From an uncultured Myxococcales bacterium (GTDB lineage Bacteria; Myxococcota_A; UBA9042), in contig CALENB010000041.1 of NCBI GenBank assembly GCA_937910235.1, forward strand, positions 1 through 51,683: a stretch of DNA of 51,683 nucleotides. The letters are read 5' to 3'. Of this stretch, positions 17,517 to 25,715 are shown piece by piece; within the stretch, counting starts at the first letter, position 1; each line of letters starts with the position of its first letter. Position numbers and translations under genes: made by a program. The notes under the pieces are model-generated. The model was not told where the DNA came from. It saw only the letters and a program-made list of their open reading frames with translations, and did no database searches.

Positions 17517-19391
17517 GTGCCGATGCCGCCCGACCGCGACCTGTCACACGCTGATCGCCCGCTGTTGCGGACCGCGCGGAGCGTCAGCCGCGCGATTGTG
17601 GACATCACCTGGGTGCGGTGGAGCTTCTGGTTGCTGCTGGCCGCTTGGTTCCTCGGGCCCGCCCTGGCGCTGCCGTACCACGTCGGCAAGGCGCAGGATT
17701 GGGCCTACTTCAACCAACACGCCACGAGCGCTTGGCTGAGCTGGACGGTCTACGGTCAGCTGCCGCAGTGGGAGCCCTTCAGCTGCGGCGGGATCCCCGC
17801 GATCGGCAACCTGCAGGGCACGCCGGTGGGCCTGACGCAGCTCTGCGCCGCGCTCTTCGGGCTGATGCCAGGTCAGCGGATCGCGTCGCTGCTCTTTGTG
17901 CTGCTGGGCCTGGAGGGTGGTTTTCTCTACGCGCGGCATCGCGGTGCGCACGGTTTTGGCGCGCTCGCGGCAGGCGTGCTGTTTGGCTTGTCGGGGCGGT
18001 TTGTGCAGCTCTTTCACGACGGACAGCCCGTATTTCTAAGCTTTGAGCTGTTGCCCTGGGCGCTGCTCTGTCTGGAGCGGGGCTGGCGACAATGGCGCTT
18101 TGCGGTGGCGGGCAGCTTCGTGATGGCGCTGTTGTTTCTCGAAGGCGGCGCTGTGCCGACGCCGCTCGTGAGCGTGCTGCTCGGTTTCATGGTGCTCCTG
18201 CGGACCGGGATCAGCCTGTGGCGCCGCGCGCACGACATCGACGACCTGCCGTGGTGGCGGCCGATGGCGACCCTGGGGCTCATGGCGACCATCACGCTGG
18301 GGCTGACGCTCTGGCGCATCCTGCCGGTGGCGGAGAGTCTGATTCGCTACCCGCGCGTGTGGCATGGCGTCGACAACTACAGCGTCGGGCACGTGCTCAA
18401 CATGCTGCTGCGGCAGGGCAGCAAACAGGGCTACACCAATGACGGTTCAAGCCTAGTTGGTATGGGCGCAGCGCTGCTCTTCGCGGTCGCGCTCATCGGT
18501 CGTGACAAGCGCACACCCTGGCTCTTCGCGCTCACTGTGGTGTGCCTGGATCTGGCCACGGGTCGCAGCGAGGGGCTGAGCCTGTTTCCGCTGCTCAAGG
18601 CGATGCCGGTGCTGGAGAACCTGCGTAACCCCTTCCGATTCGGGATTTTCGCTGGGTTCTTCATCGCCATCGGCGCAGGCGTCGGCATCAGCGTCGTCGA
18701 GGAGCGGCTGCTGGGTCTGATCGACCGACTTGGCCCGAAGCTGACGACCGGGCGCGCGGCGCACACCGCGCACCGTGCGGTGCGGCTGGCGGGTGGCGGC
18801 GCGGCGTTCCTGACGCTGGGGCTGGCGCTCGGACCTTGCTGGCAGCTCGCCACCTTCGGCCACGGCCGACTGCAGCAGGTGTTCATTCGAGAGACGCCGC
18901 GGCATGTGGTGCGCCCCTTCCAACAGGGCATCGGCAATCGCTGGGTCGCCGACGTCTGGCCGGCGCAGCATCGTGGCAGCCTGTCGTGTTTCGAGGAGCA
19001 ACCGTTCCCGCAGGCGCCCGGGTTGCGCGCCGACCGACCGCAAGAGGCGTTCCTCGACCTCCCCAGCGCGGGTACGGTGACCCAGGTCAGCTGGTCGCCC
19101 CATCGCATCGTGCTCGACGTGGCGTTGGAGCGCCCGGCGCGCTTGTTGGTCAATCAGAACTACCACAGGGGTTGGGGCAGCAGCGTTGGCGAAGCGATAC
19201 GCCATACCGGACACATCGGCGCGGACGGGAGACCGGATGGGGAGGGCCTGATCGCGGTCGCGTTGCCGGCTGGGCGGCGACAAGTCGTGCTGCGCTACTC
19301 GGATCCCTTGGTGCTCGGCGGCCTCGGCGCGACGGCCCTGACGTTGATCTTGCTGGGCGTCGCTGGTTGGCGGCGCCGGAGGTCGTGGTGA
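17517..19391 (+). CDS. YfhO-like polytopic membrane protein (GT-C type)
   Basis: 624 aa with around ten hydrophobic segments, beginning with WSFWLLLAAWFLGPALAL. The first loop holds QDWAYFNQH and GQLPQWEPFSCGGIPAIGNLQGTP, where GT-C-type glycosyltransferases and YfhO proteins keep acidic and aromatic residues. The large C-terminal periplasmic part ends in LLVNQNYHRGWGSS followed by VALPAGRRQVVLRYSDP and a last membrane helix, the signature end of YfhO-family proteins (odd-shaped beta-domain after a yYpGW motif). YfhO-type proteins are linked to glycosylation of envelope polymers; the donor and acceptor here are unknown. Spaced 12 bp from the preceding gene; its stop overlaps the dusA start (GTGA). 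Confidence 0.7.
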   Translation: MPMPPDRDLSHADRPLLRTARSVSRAIVDITWVRWSFWLLLAAWFLGPALALPYHVGKAQDWAYFNQHATSAWLSWTVYGQLPQWEPFSCGGIPAIGNLQGTPVGLTQLCAALFGLMPGQRIASLLFVLLGLEGGFLYARHRGAHGFGALAAGVLFGLSGRFVQLFHDGQPVFLSFELLPWALLCLERGWRQWRFAVAGSFVMALLFLEGGAVPTPLVSVLLGFMVLLRTGISLWRRAHDIDDLPWWRPMATLGLMATITLGLTLWRILPVAESLIRYPRVWHGVDNYSVGHVLNMLLRQGSKQGYTNDGSSLVGMGAALLFAVALIGRDKRTPWLFALTVVCLDLATGRSEGLSLFPLLKAMPVLENLRNPFRFGIFAGFFIAIGAGVGISVVEERLLGLIDRLGPKLTTGRAAHTAHRAVRLAGGGAAFLTLGLALGPCWQLATFGHGRLQQVFIRETPRHVVRPFQQGIGNRWVADVWPAQHRGSLSCFEEQPFPQAPGLRADRPQEAFLDLPSAGTVTQVSWSPHRIVLDVALERPARLLVNQNYHRGWGSSVGEAIRHTGHIGADGRPDGEGLIAVALPAGRRQVVLRYSDPLVLGGLGATALTLILLGVAGWRRRRSW

Positions 19392-20503
19392 CAAGAACGG
19401 ACACATCGACGACGGCATCGCGGTCGCCATCGCGCGCCGCGCCGCACCCCCTCAGCGTCGCGCCCATGATGGACCGCACCGACCGCCACTATCGCGCGTT
19501 CGCGCGGGTGCTGACACGACGGACGCTGCTCTACACCGAGATGGTCAGCATGGGCGCCATCCTGCACGGCGACAAATCGCAACACCTCGGCTACGACGCC
19601 GCTGAACATCCCGTCGTGTTGCAGCTCGGCGGTGACGACCCGGTCGCCCTGGCCGAATGCGCTCGCATCGCAGCGGATTGGGGCTACGACGAGATCAACC
19701 TGAACGTCGGGTGCCCAAGTGACAGGGTGCAGCGCGGTAACTTCGGTGTGTGCCTCATGGCGCAGCCCGAGCTGGTCGCGCGCTGTGTGGCGGCCATGCG
19801 CGCGGCGGTGCCCTTGCCCGTCGGCGTCAAACACCGGCTCGGGTTTGACGACCAGGACTCCTACGAGTCGATGCGCAACTTCGTGGACATCGTGGCGGAC
19901 GCCGGCTGCGACCGCTTCAGCGTGCATGCCCGAAAAGCGTGGCTCAAAGGCCTGAGCCCCAAGGCGAATCGCAACATTCCACCGCTCCGCTACGACCTAG
20001 TCTGGCGCCTCAAATCGGAGCGACCGGACCTGCTGATCGAGATCAACGGCGGCATCCTCGACCTCGCCACGACGCAGCAGCAGCTCGCCCACGTTGATGG
20101 CGTCATGGTCGGCCGCGCGGCCTGGGATACGCCCTGGACGCTGCACGACGCGGACACCCGCCTCTACGGAGAGGCCGAGAATCCGGCGTTGACGCGCCAT
20201 GACGCCGTGCTGGCACACCTGCCCTATGTGGAGAAGATGCTGGCCGAAGGGGTCCGCCTGCACCACCTGACACGCCCGATGTTGCTGCTCTTTCATGGCC
20301 AACCCGGCGGGCGAGCTTGGCGGCGACACATCAGCACCACGGCGCACCACACCGGCGCTGGCCTTGAGGTGATCATCGACGCGCTCGCGTTAGTGCCGCG
20401 CCCGGCGCCCCCAACCGCTGCGAACGAGGCCGCTGCGAACGAGGCCACTGCGCAGGAGGCAACTGCGCAGGAGGCAACTGCGCAGGAGGCAACTGCGCGA
20501 TGA
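19388..20503 (+). CDS. dusA: tRNA-dihydrouridine(20/20a) synthase
   Basis: FMN enzyme reducing uridine in the tRNA D-loop. The TIM-barrel protein has the DusA motifs LSVAPMMDRTDRHYR, NLNVGCPSDRVQRGNFG, and KHRLGFDD; the proton-donating Cys122 is in GVCLM, and the FMN-phosphate motif is DGVMVGRAAWDTPW. I take GTG 19388, which overlaps the preceding stop by four bases, giving 371 aa. It is about 35 residues longer than usual because the C-terminus ends in a pentapeptide repeat (A-N/Q-E-A-T) encoded by a 15-bp tandem repeat. Its stop overlaps the next ATG (ATGA). Placement among membrane and lipoprotein genes is unusual for dusA. Confidence 0.95.
   Translation: MTRTDTSTTASRSPSRAAPHPLSVAPMMDRTDRHYRAFARVLTRRTLLYTEMVSMGAILHGDKSQHLGYDAAEHPVVLQLGGDDPVALAECARIAADWGYDEINLNVGCPSDRVQRGNFGVCLMAQPELVARCVAAMRAAVPLPVGVKHRLGFDDQDSYESMRNFVDIVADAGCDRFSVHARKAWLKGLSPKANRNIPPLRYDLVWRLKSERPDLLIEINGGILDLATTQQQLAHVDGVMVGRAAWDTPWTLHDADTRLYGEAENPALTRHDAVLAHLPYVEKMLAEGVRLHHLTRPMLLLFHGQPGGRAWRRHISTTAHHTGAGLEVIIDALALVPRPAPPTAANEAAANEATAQEATAQEATAQEATAR
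20420..20494 (+). repeat. Five 15-bp tandem units at the 3' end of dusA
   Basis: Five in-frame units: two of GCGAACGAGGCCG/ACT type and three identical GCGCAGGAGGCAACT, coding A-N-E-A-A, A-N-E-A-T and three times A-Q-E-A-T. Identity of the last three copies suggests recent expansion. The repeat adds a disordered or helical Ala/Glu tail after the normal DusA end, right before the overlapping start of the next gene. Confidence 0.9.
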
Positions 20504-20949
20504 GCAAGACCACCACGCAGACCCGCGCCCTCGTCATCGCGACCGCGGTCGCCGCCCCAGCAGCGTTGGCGTTTGAGACCACCGCCCGCCTGCTGCTGCT
20601 GCCGCCCGAGTTTGAGCGACTGCGCGCCGTGCTGCGGCCGCAGCTGTCGGTCATGGCGTGGTTGTTGGTGTTCGTCAGCGCCCTGTCCATCGCCGCGGGA
20701 TTGCTGGTGCATCAGCGCCTCTTCGACAAGATGATGGCGCGCACCCCGGCCGAGCTGCGCACCGCGCGACACGTCGCGGAGGCCCACGCTGCGGCGTTTT
20801 TGCTGTCTGCGTCGGTCCCACAGCTCCCGACGCTGCTGTCGACGCTCACCTTCACTTTTGGCGCGGCGCTGCTACCGGTCGCCTTGAGCCTGTCCGTCTC
20901 TTCCGTGGGTGTCGTCATCCTCGGTCTGAAGGCTTGGCGTGGTCACTAG
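20500..20949 (+). CDS. Small membrane protein, unknown
   Basis: 149 aa with four likely membrane helices (about residues 10-28, 50-70, 97-115 and 120-142) and a short cytoplasmic or periplasmic loop with RLFDKMMARTPAELRTARHVAEAHAA between the second and third. I do not recognise the family. ATG overlaps the dusA stop (ATGA), so its translation is probably coupled to dusA. The next gene begins 25 bp after its stop. Confidence 0.75.
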   Translation: MSKTTTQTRALVIATAVAAPAALAFETTARLLLLPPEFERLRAVLRPQLSVMAWLLVFVSALSIAAGLLVHQRLFDKMMARTPAELRTARHVAEAHAAAFLLSASVPQLPTLLSTLTFTFGAALLPVALSLSVSSVGVVILGLKAWRGH

Positions 20950-20974
20950 TCGCCCTTCGCTCACGAGGTTCATC

Positions 20975-22303
20975 ATGGCACCACCGCGCCTGCAGCCCCG
21001 CCGCTCCGCCGTCCTGGTCGGGCTGCACGTGGTTCTCCTGAGCCTCGGCCCACTGAGCGGCTGTGGATCGGACGCGCCGGCGAAGCCAAAGGCCGACCTC
21101 TGCAGCGGCGCGCTCGCGGAGAAGTTCGCGACCCTGGTGGGCGGCACCGCGGACGACGTCGCGTTCAGCTTGGTGCAGGCCCCAGACGACGGTTTTGTGC
21201 TCGCCGGCCGCAGTGACTCGCTCGCCACCGGCGCGAATCGCGGCTGGGCGGCGAAGGTCGACAAGTACGGGCGCTTCATCTGGGGGACCGACCTGGGCCC
21301 GACGGCCGGCTTCGGCGCCGCAGACGTCACGTCGGCGACGGGTGGCGGCTACTTGGTCGCACACGGCGCGATGGCGGTCATGAAGCTGGACGAAGCTGGC
21401 GCCGTGCAATGGCAACGGACCCACGCCGACACGAGCAAGCTGCCGCGCATCGCCTACGCCATCGCCCGATCGGCGACGGGCGGCGGCGTCATCGCCGGAG
21501 CGGCGTACACGGCGGCCGGAGGGACTACGGCGGCGCGCGAGGCGTTACTGGTCCGATTTGGTGACAAGGGCGAGCAGGTGTGGTCGCAGACCTATAAGAG
21601 AGACGCGCTGACGCAGCCAGAAGACGTGGCCACGGTGGACAAGGGCTTCCTCCTCGTCGGTTGGACCGAAGGCAAAATCGGCGCGACTGGCCGGGATTTC
21701 TGGGCGTTGCGCACCGGGGACACGGGCAATGAGCTCTGGAACAAGCGTTGGGGCGGCAGCTTCGACGACGAGGCCAAGGCCGTGGCCATCGCGCCGGACG
21801 GCGGCTTTGTGCTGACCGGGTTGACGCACTCGATCGGCGCGGGCGGCGCCGACCTGTGGGTGATGAAGGTCGACGCCAACGGCGGGCAGCTGTGGAGCCG
21901 CAGCTACGGCGGCGAGGAGGCTGACGAGGGCCACGGCATCACACGCGTCGGCGACAACTTCGTCATGACGGGGCGACGCAACAGCCTCGGCGTCGGCCCA
22001 GGCGGGCTGTGGCTCCTGGAGATCTCAGGCAGCGGCGATCTGGTGTGGCAGGCGACGTACGGTGCCGCCTGGAAAACCCAGGGATTCGCGGTTATCGCGC
22101 TGCATGACGGCTACGCCGTCGCCGGCTCAAGCATCCGCAACAGCATGGGAGGCAATGATTTCTGGCTTGTTCGCAGTGACAAGATCGGCCAGCACAAGTG
22201 CCCGGGCGCCCTATGTTTTGGCGCAGATGATCTCAGCTGCGGCGCCGCGCTCCGCTGCGACACGGCGACCGATCCGGCGACCTGCGCGACCATCGCCAAG
22301 TGA
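20975..22303 (+). CDS. Lipoprotein with beta-propeller (WG/delta-60-like) repeats
   Basis: I choose ATG 20975 (GAGG at 20965-20968) over an upstream in-frame GTG, because it gives a 442-aa protein with a classical signal peptide and lipobox (LGPLSGC). The body is made of about six repeats of the kind GGTADDVAFSLVQAPDDGFVLAGRS, WGGSFDDEAKAVAIAPDGG and YGGEEADEGHGITRVGD followed by DFWLVRSDKIG, each with xGG...D(D/E)xAxxxxxxxDGGFxLxG, which form a beta-propeller seen in many secreted myxobacterial and flavobacterial proteins. A Cys-rich end (CPGALCFGADDLSCGAALRC) closes the protein. Function unknown; surface-located by inference. The same propeller type forms the centre of the 1609-aa lipoprotein at 37322-42151. 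Confidence 0.8.
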   Translation: MAPPRLQPRRSAVLVGLHVVLLSLGPLSGCGSDAPAKPKADLCSGALAEKFATLVGGTADDVAFSLVQAPDDGFVLAGRSDSLATGANRGWAAKVDKYGRFIWGTDLGPTAGFGAADVTSATGGGYLVAHGAMAVMKLDEAGAVQWQRTHADTSKLPRIAYAIARSATGGGVIAGAAYTAAGGTTAAREALLVRFGDKGEQVWSQTYKRDALTQPEDVATVDKGFLLVGWTEGKIGATGRDFWALRTGDTGNELWNKRWGGSFDDEAKAVAIAPDGGFVLTGLTHSIGAGGADLWVMKVDANGGQLWSRSYGGEEADEGHGITRVGDNFVMTGRRNSLGVGPGGLWLLEISGSGDLVWQATYGAAWKTQGFAVIALHDGYAVAGSSIRNSMGGNDFWLVRSDKIGQHKCPGALCFGADDLSCGAALRCDTATDPATCATIAK

Positions 22304-22314
22304 GGGAGTGACCC

Positions 22315-23307
22315 ATGATGGCGTTCATCTTGCTCCTCCTGTCGGTGTTGGCCGCCGCGCTGCCGATGATCTCGTTTCTAATCGCGGTCTGGTGGATGGA
22401 TCGCTACGAGCGAGAGCCGCCCGTGCTCGTGCTGGCCGTGTTTGGGTGGGGTGCCGTCGGCGCTGTGATTCTCGCGCTCGGCGGCTCCGGGGTCTTGGGT
22501 GTGCCGGTGCAGCTGATGGTGCCCGAAGCGGGGGCGGTGGTCGGCCCAGTGCTGATCGCGCCGCTCGCAGAGGAGCCGGCCAAGGCCCTGGTGTTGCTGC
22601 TGCTGCTGCGCTCGCGTCACTTTGACGGGATGACCGATGGCTTCGTGTACGGCGCCGCAGCGGGCCTCGGATTTGGGATGACCGAGAACTTCTTGTATTT
22701 TCTGAGCCCCGCCATTGCGGGTGACGCGGGCGGTTGGGTCGCCCTGGTCATCATGCGCACGTTCTTCTCGGCGGTGATGCACGCCATGTCGACGAGCGTG
22801 GTGGGCGCCGCGCTCGGCTGGGCCCGTTTTCGTGGCACGCGCACGCTGATTGTCGCCGGCAGCTGTGGGCTCGCCGTTGCGATGACGATCCACGCGCTGT
22901 GGAATGGACTCATCACGTTCGATCCGGTGCTGGCGGCCGGGGGCTCCCTCGCCCTCCTCGATGTGGCGCTGCTGCTCGCCGAGATGGGCCTCGTCTTCGT
23001 CGTTTTTCAGGCCTGTGTGCTGGTTGAGAGCTTGGCGATTCGGCGCCAGCTGCTCGACGAAGCGGATCGCGGCCACTTGAGCGAGCAGACCGCGCGCACC
23101 GTCTCCTCCTGGACCCAACGCACGTTTCGGCGATGGGCGCCGGTCGGCGTCGATCAGCGAGGCTACACAACGCTCGCGATGACCCTCGCGCTGCGCAAAG
23201 AGCAGGCGATGCTGCTCGATCGGCGCGGCCTGGGTGGGCAGCTACAACGCGAGATTCAAGGGCTGCGAGACGCCATGAACGCCAGCTATCCGCGGAGGGA
23301 TCAATGA
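22315..23307 (+). CDS. PrsW-family intramembrane metalloprotease
   Basis: 330 aa with about eight membrane helices. All signature residues of the PrsW/CAAX-protease-like superfamily are visible: Glu86-Glu87 in LAEEPAKALVLL, the second conserved Glu in GLGFGMTENFLYF, His in AVMHAMSTSVVG and His/Asn in IHALWNGLITF. PrsW cleaves anti-sigma factor RsiW in Bacillus; no anti-sigma factor is seen nearby, so the substrate here is open. The C-terminal 90 residues are soluble and charged, longer than in simple PrsW. Starts 11 bp after the propeller lipoprotein; the GloB start overlaps its stop (ATGA). Confidence 0.9.
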   Translation: MMAFILLLLSVLAAALPMISFLIAVWWMDRYEREPPVLVLAVFGWGAVGAVILALGGSGVLGVPVQLMVPEAGAVVGPVLIAPLAEEPAKALVLLLLLRSRHFDGMTDGFVYGAAAGLGFGMTENFLYFLSPAIAGDAGGWVALVIMRTFFSAVMHAMSTSVVGAALGWARFRGTRTLIVAGSCGLAVAMTIHALWNGLITFDPVLAAGGSLALLDVALLLAEMGLVFVVFQACVLVESLAIRRQLLDEADRGHLSEQTARTVSSWTQRTFRRWAPVGVDQRGYTTLAMTLALRKEQAMLLDRRGLGGQLQREIQGLRDAMNASYPRRDQ

Positions 23308-24188
23308 ACCATGTCGTCCAGCACCCGAGCGCACCTTTTCCAATCGCAGGCGGCGCGCTGGTGGTGCACCAGATCCCAATGGGCCACGACAACCTGGGCT
23401 GGCTGCTCGTCAGTCCGCGGACAGGTGGCTGCGCCGTCGTGGATGGCCCCAACGCGCTGCCGTACCTTGATCGCATCGCCGCAGAGGGATGGCAGCTGAG
23501 AGCGGTGTTCAATACACACATTCATGGCGACCACATTGGCGTGAATCACGCCCTCGGCGACCAACTCCGCGACCTGCAGGTGTACGGCGCGGCAAAGACA
23601 CGAGACCACATTCCCGGGCTCACCGATCCGTTGGAAGAGGGCGACAGCGTCACCTTCGAGGGCGCAAACATCGACGTGTGGCTCACGGAGGGCCACATCA
23701 ACGGGCATCTCTCATTCATCACCGACGGCGCTGTGTTCTGCGGTGACACCTTGTTTGCGGGCGGCTGCGGCTACCTGTTTGACGGCCCTCCGGCGACCAT
23801 GCACGCGAGCTTGCAGCGCCTCGCGCAGCTGCCCGGCACGACCCGGGTCTGCTGCGCGCATGAATACACCATGGATAATCTTCGCTTCGCGTGGACCGTT
23901 GAACCGAGCAATCCCGACCTCGCAGCACGGATCCGGGCCGTTTGGCAGCTGCGCGCGGCGGGTGGCTGCGCGGTGCCGTCGACCATCGCGCAAGAGCGAG
24001 CGACCAACCCGTTCCTGCGCGTGAACTCCCGAACAATTCGCAGTCGCGTCGGAGCTTTGAGAGAATCACAGACATCGAACGATGGCGCAGAGGTGTTTCG
24101 TATGCTACGCGAACACAAGGATCTCGGCCGCCACAAGACGCTCGCAGATTCCGCGTTGCCGCTGCTTGACAGGCGCAGGAATGGTTGA
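23304..24188 (+). CDS. gloB: Glyoxalase II-like metallo-beta-lactamase hydrolase
   Basis: Hydroxyacylglutathione hydrolase-like enzyme that would hydrolyse S-D-lactoylglutathione. The 294-aa protein has the metallo-beta-lactamase motif THIHGDH (His72, His74, Asp76, His77), a third metal His in EGHINGHLSF, Asp in FCGDTLFAGGCG, His in CCAHEYTMDNLRF, and the GloB end NPFLRVNS. It is somewhat longer than the usual 250 aa because of about 30 extra residues at the C-terminus. I take ATG 23304, which overlaps the PrsW stop (ATGA) and has GGAGG at 8 bp distance. It is the last gene of the run. Confidence 0.9.
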   Translation: MNHVVQHPSAPFPIAGGALVVHQIPMGHDNLGWLLVSPRTGGCAVVDGPNALPYLDRIAAEGWQLRAVFNTHIHGDHIGVNHALGDQLRDLQVYGAAKTRDHIPGLTDPLEEGDSVTFEGANIDVWLTEGHINGHLSFITDGAVFCGDTLFAGGCGYLFDGPPATMHASLQRLAQLPGTTRVCCAHEYTMDNLRFAWTVEPSNPDLAARIRAVWQLRAAGGCAVPSTIAQERATNPFLRVNSRTIRSRVGALRESQTSNDGAEVFRMLREHKDLGRHKTLADSALPLLDRRRNG

Positions 24189-24367
24189 CGCGTTGGGGTG
24201 CGAGGACTAGCCTCATACGGACATATAACCTTGCCTACCCCTGGGATGAATAATCCACGCGAAGTTTGCTGTCCCGCAGAAACTGTAGAGCCGGTGCCTG
24301 CGTAGAACTGTGCGCCGCACGTGCCCCCCGCCCGAGGGACGAGCACGGCAAGAGAGAGGAAGTGACT
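24189..24367. promoter_or_regulatory. Intergenic region before the MarR-like gene
   Basis: 179 bp, AT-richer at 24215-24260. TATAAC at 24224-24229 is the best -10-like hexamer, without a good -35 at 17 bp. The long purine tract GAGAGAGGAAG just before ATG 24368 is a strong ribosome binding site. No clear inverted repeat operator is seen. Confidence 0.35.
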
Positions 24368-25159
24368 ATGGCGGAGAACAAAACGATGAGACGCGGCCGG
24401 ACCAGCAGCGTTCGACGCAGCCGAGGCGGGCGACGACGTCTGGCTGACACGGGCACCGGCATCCACTACGACGTCGACGAATTGCCCAATATCGATCTGA
24501 TGGCGAGCCTCGACCGCGTGGCGAAGATGCTGGCGCGCGTGGTTGGCGAAGTGGCCCGAAAGAACGGCGCCACCACGAGCCAGCTGCAGGTCGTCGCCGC
24601 GCTGGCCCGCACGCCCGATGGCCTCACCGCCAAGCATCTGGCCGCTGCCCTCGCGATTCGGCCTGGATCGCTGACGGGCATGCTCGACACCCTGGAACGC
24701 CGCGGGATCCTGCAGCGTGAGCGGGTCAAGGGCGACGCGCGCCAGCAGCGCATCGTGTTGCTGGAGGGCGCGCGGCCGCTGATCGAGGCCTTGTCTGAGG
24801 TTGAATCGCGCATCGATGGGCTCTTCGAGGGCACCGGCGAAGGCACACGGGACGAGCTTAGCGTCTTGTCGGACCGGACAGAGACGCACTTGCGCCACGA
24901 CTCATCGCTGCCGATGCCCGCGGTGCTGCGGATCACGTCGCCAGTCAAGCTTCATCGGCTGCGACGGCGCGTCGGCGCCGAGTCTGGGGTCGCGGACAAC
25001 CCGGGGGTCGCGGCGCCAACGATGTCGTCGCCGATGGCGTCAGTCGCAGTCGAGCAGACCGCGGTCACGGACGCGAACCGCAATCGACGTGGAATGCTCA
25101 GCCTGTCGTCTCGGGTCTTGAGCGCGGTGGACGCGGTTCGCAAACTCCGCGACGACTGA
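24368..25159 (+). CDS. MarR-like winged-helix regulator with long C-terminal tail
   Basis: I choose ATG 24368, which follows GAGAGAGGAAG; the open frame upstream lacks a ribosome site. 263 aa. The N-terminus is strongly basic (RRGRTSSVRRSRGGRRR). Residues about 45-155 form a MarR-type winged helix: an N-terminal dimer helix (SLDRVAKMLARVVGEVARK), then TTSQLQVVAALARTPDGLTA, recognition helix region RPGSLTGMLDTLERRGILQR and the wing RVKGDARQQRIVLLEGA. The C-terminal 95 residues are unlike MarR: disordered, with RLRRRVGAESG and a last helical stretch SRVLSAVDAVRKLRDD. Probably a DNA-binding repressor or activator; ligand and targets unknown. Confidence 0.8.
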   Translation: MAENKTMRRGRTSSVRRSRGGRRRLADTGTGIHYDVDELPNIDLMASLDRVAKMLARVVGEVARKNGATTSQLQVVAALARTPDGLTAKHLAAALAIRPGSLTGMLDTLERRGILQRERVKGDARQQRIVLLEGARPLIEALSEVESRIDGLFEGTGEGTRDELSVLSDRTETHLRHDSSLPMPAVLRITSPVKLHRLRRRVGAESGVADNPGVAAPTMSSPMASVAVEQTAVTDANRNRRGMLSLSSRVLSAVDAVRKLRDD

Positions 25160-25207
25160 CCGTCGTGGAAATCGAACGCCATCGCACGCCTCAGCGGGCC
25201 AACCCTG

Positions 25208-25714
25208 ATGTCCGGTAGACACCGCGTCGGGATGTCGCGCGCCCAGACGCCGCTGAGCTTGTCGATCGTCGTGGTCTGCGCGCTCTGCTGCGCGTTGTCA
25301 CCGCCCCGAGCCGCGAGCGCGCAACGTCGGTCGACACACCCGCCCGCCGCGCATGTGGCGACGCTGACGACGCCCAGGGCGGCGCCAACGAGCCCCCCCA
25401 CGAGCCACGCAGCCAAGCCGACGTCGGGTCGCACCTGGGCGGACTCCACCAGCGCGCTTGGCCCGGCGCCTCCGCCGCCAATGGCTGGCCCGATGCGCAG
25501 CCGACCGCTGGTCGGTGCGCCGGTGTCGCAGCTCCGGCTACCATCGCACATCCCGTATTGGCGACTTGGACTCTCTGGGGCCTGCGCCATCGCCGCGCTC
25601 TCGCAGCAAGGTTCGAGCGAGAAGTTCGGTTGGACCGCGCTTGGCACGGGGTTGCTCACCTGGGCGTTGATCGACTGGTTTGTGCCGCAGCTTCGCAGCG
25701 CGGCGGGGTCTTAG
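25208..25714 (+). CDS. Small exported Pro/Thr-rich protein, unknown
   Basis: 168 aa from ATG 25208; an in-frame ATG at 25232 gives a tidier signal peptide (SLSIVVVCALCCALS...AASA). The middle is Pro/Ala/Thr/Ser-rich and looks disordered. The end has two hydrophobic stretches (YWRLGLSGACAIAALSQQ and GWTALGTGLLTWALIDWFV) that could be membrane helices. I do not recognise it. It ends one base before the rsuA start, so the two genes are likely co-transcribed. No strong ribosome site at either start, so coding is likely but not certain. Confidence 0.55.
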   Translation: MSGRHRVGMSRAQTPLSLSIVVVCALCCALSPPRAASAQRRSTHPPAAHVATLTTPRAAPTSPPTSHAAKPTSGRTWADSTSALGPAPPPPMAGPMRSRPLVGAPVSQLRLPSHIPYWRLGLSGACAIAALSQQGSSEKFGWTALGTGLLTWALIDWFVPQLRSAAGS

Positions 25715-25715
25715 G

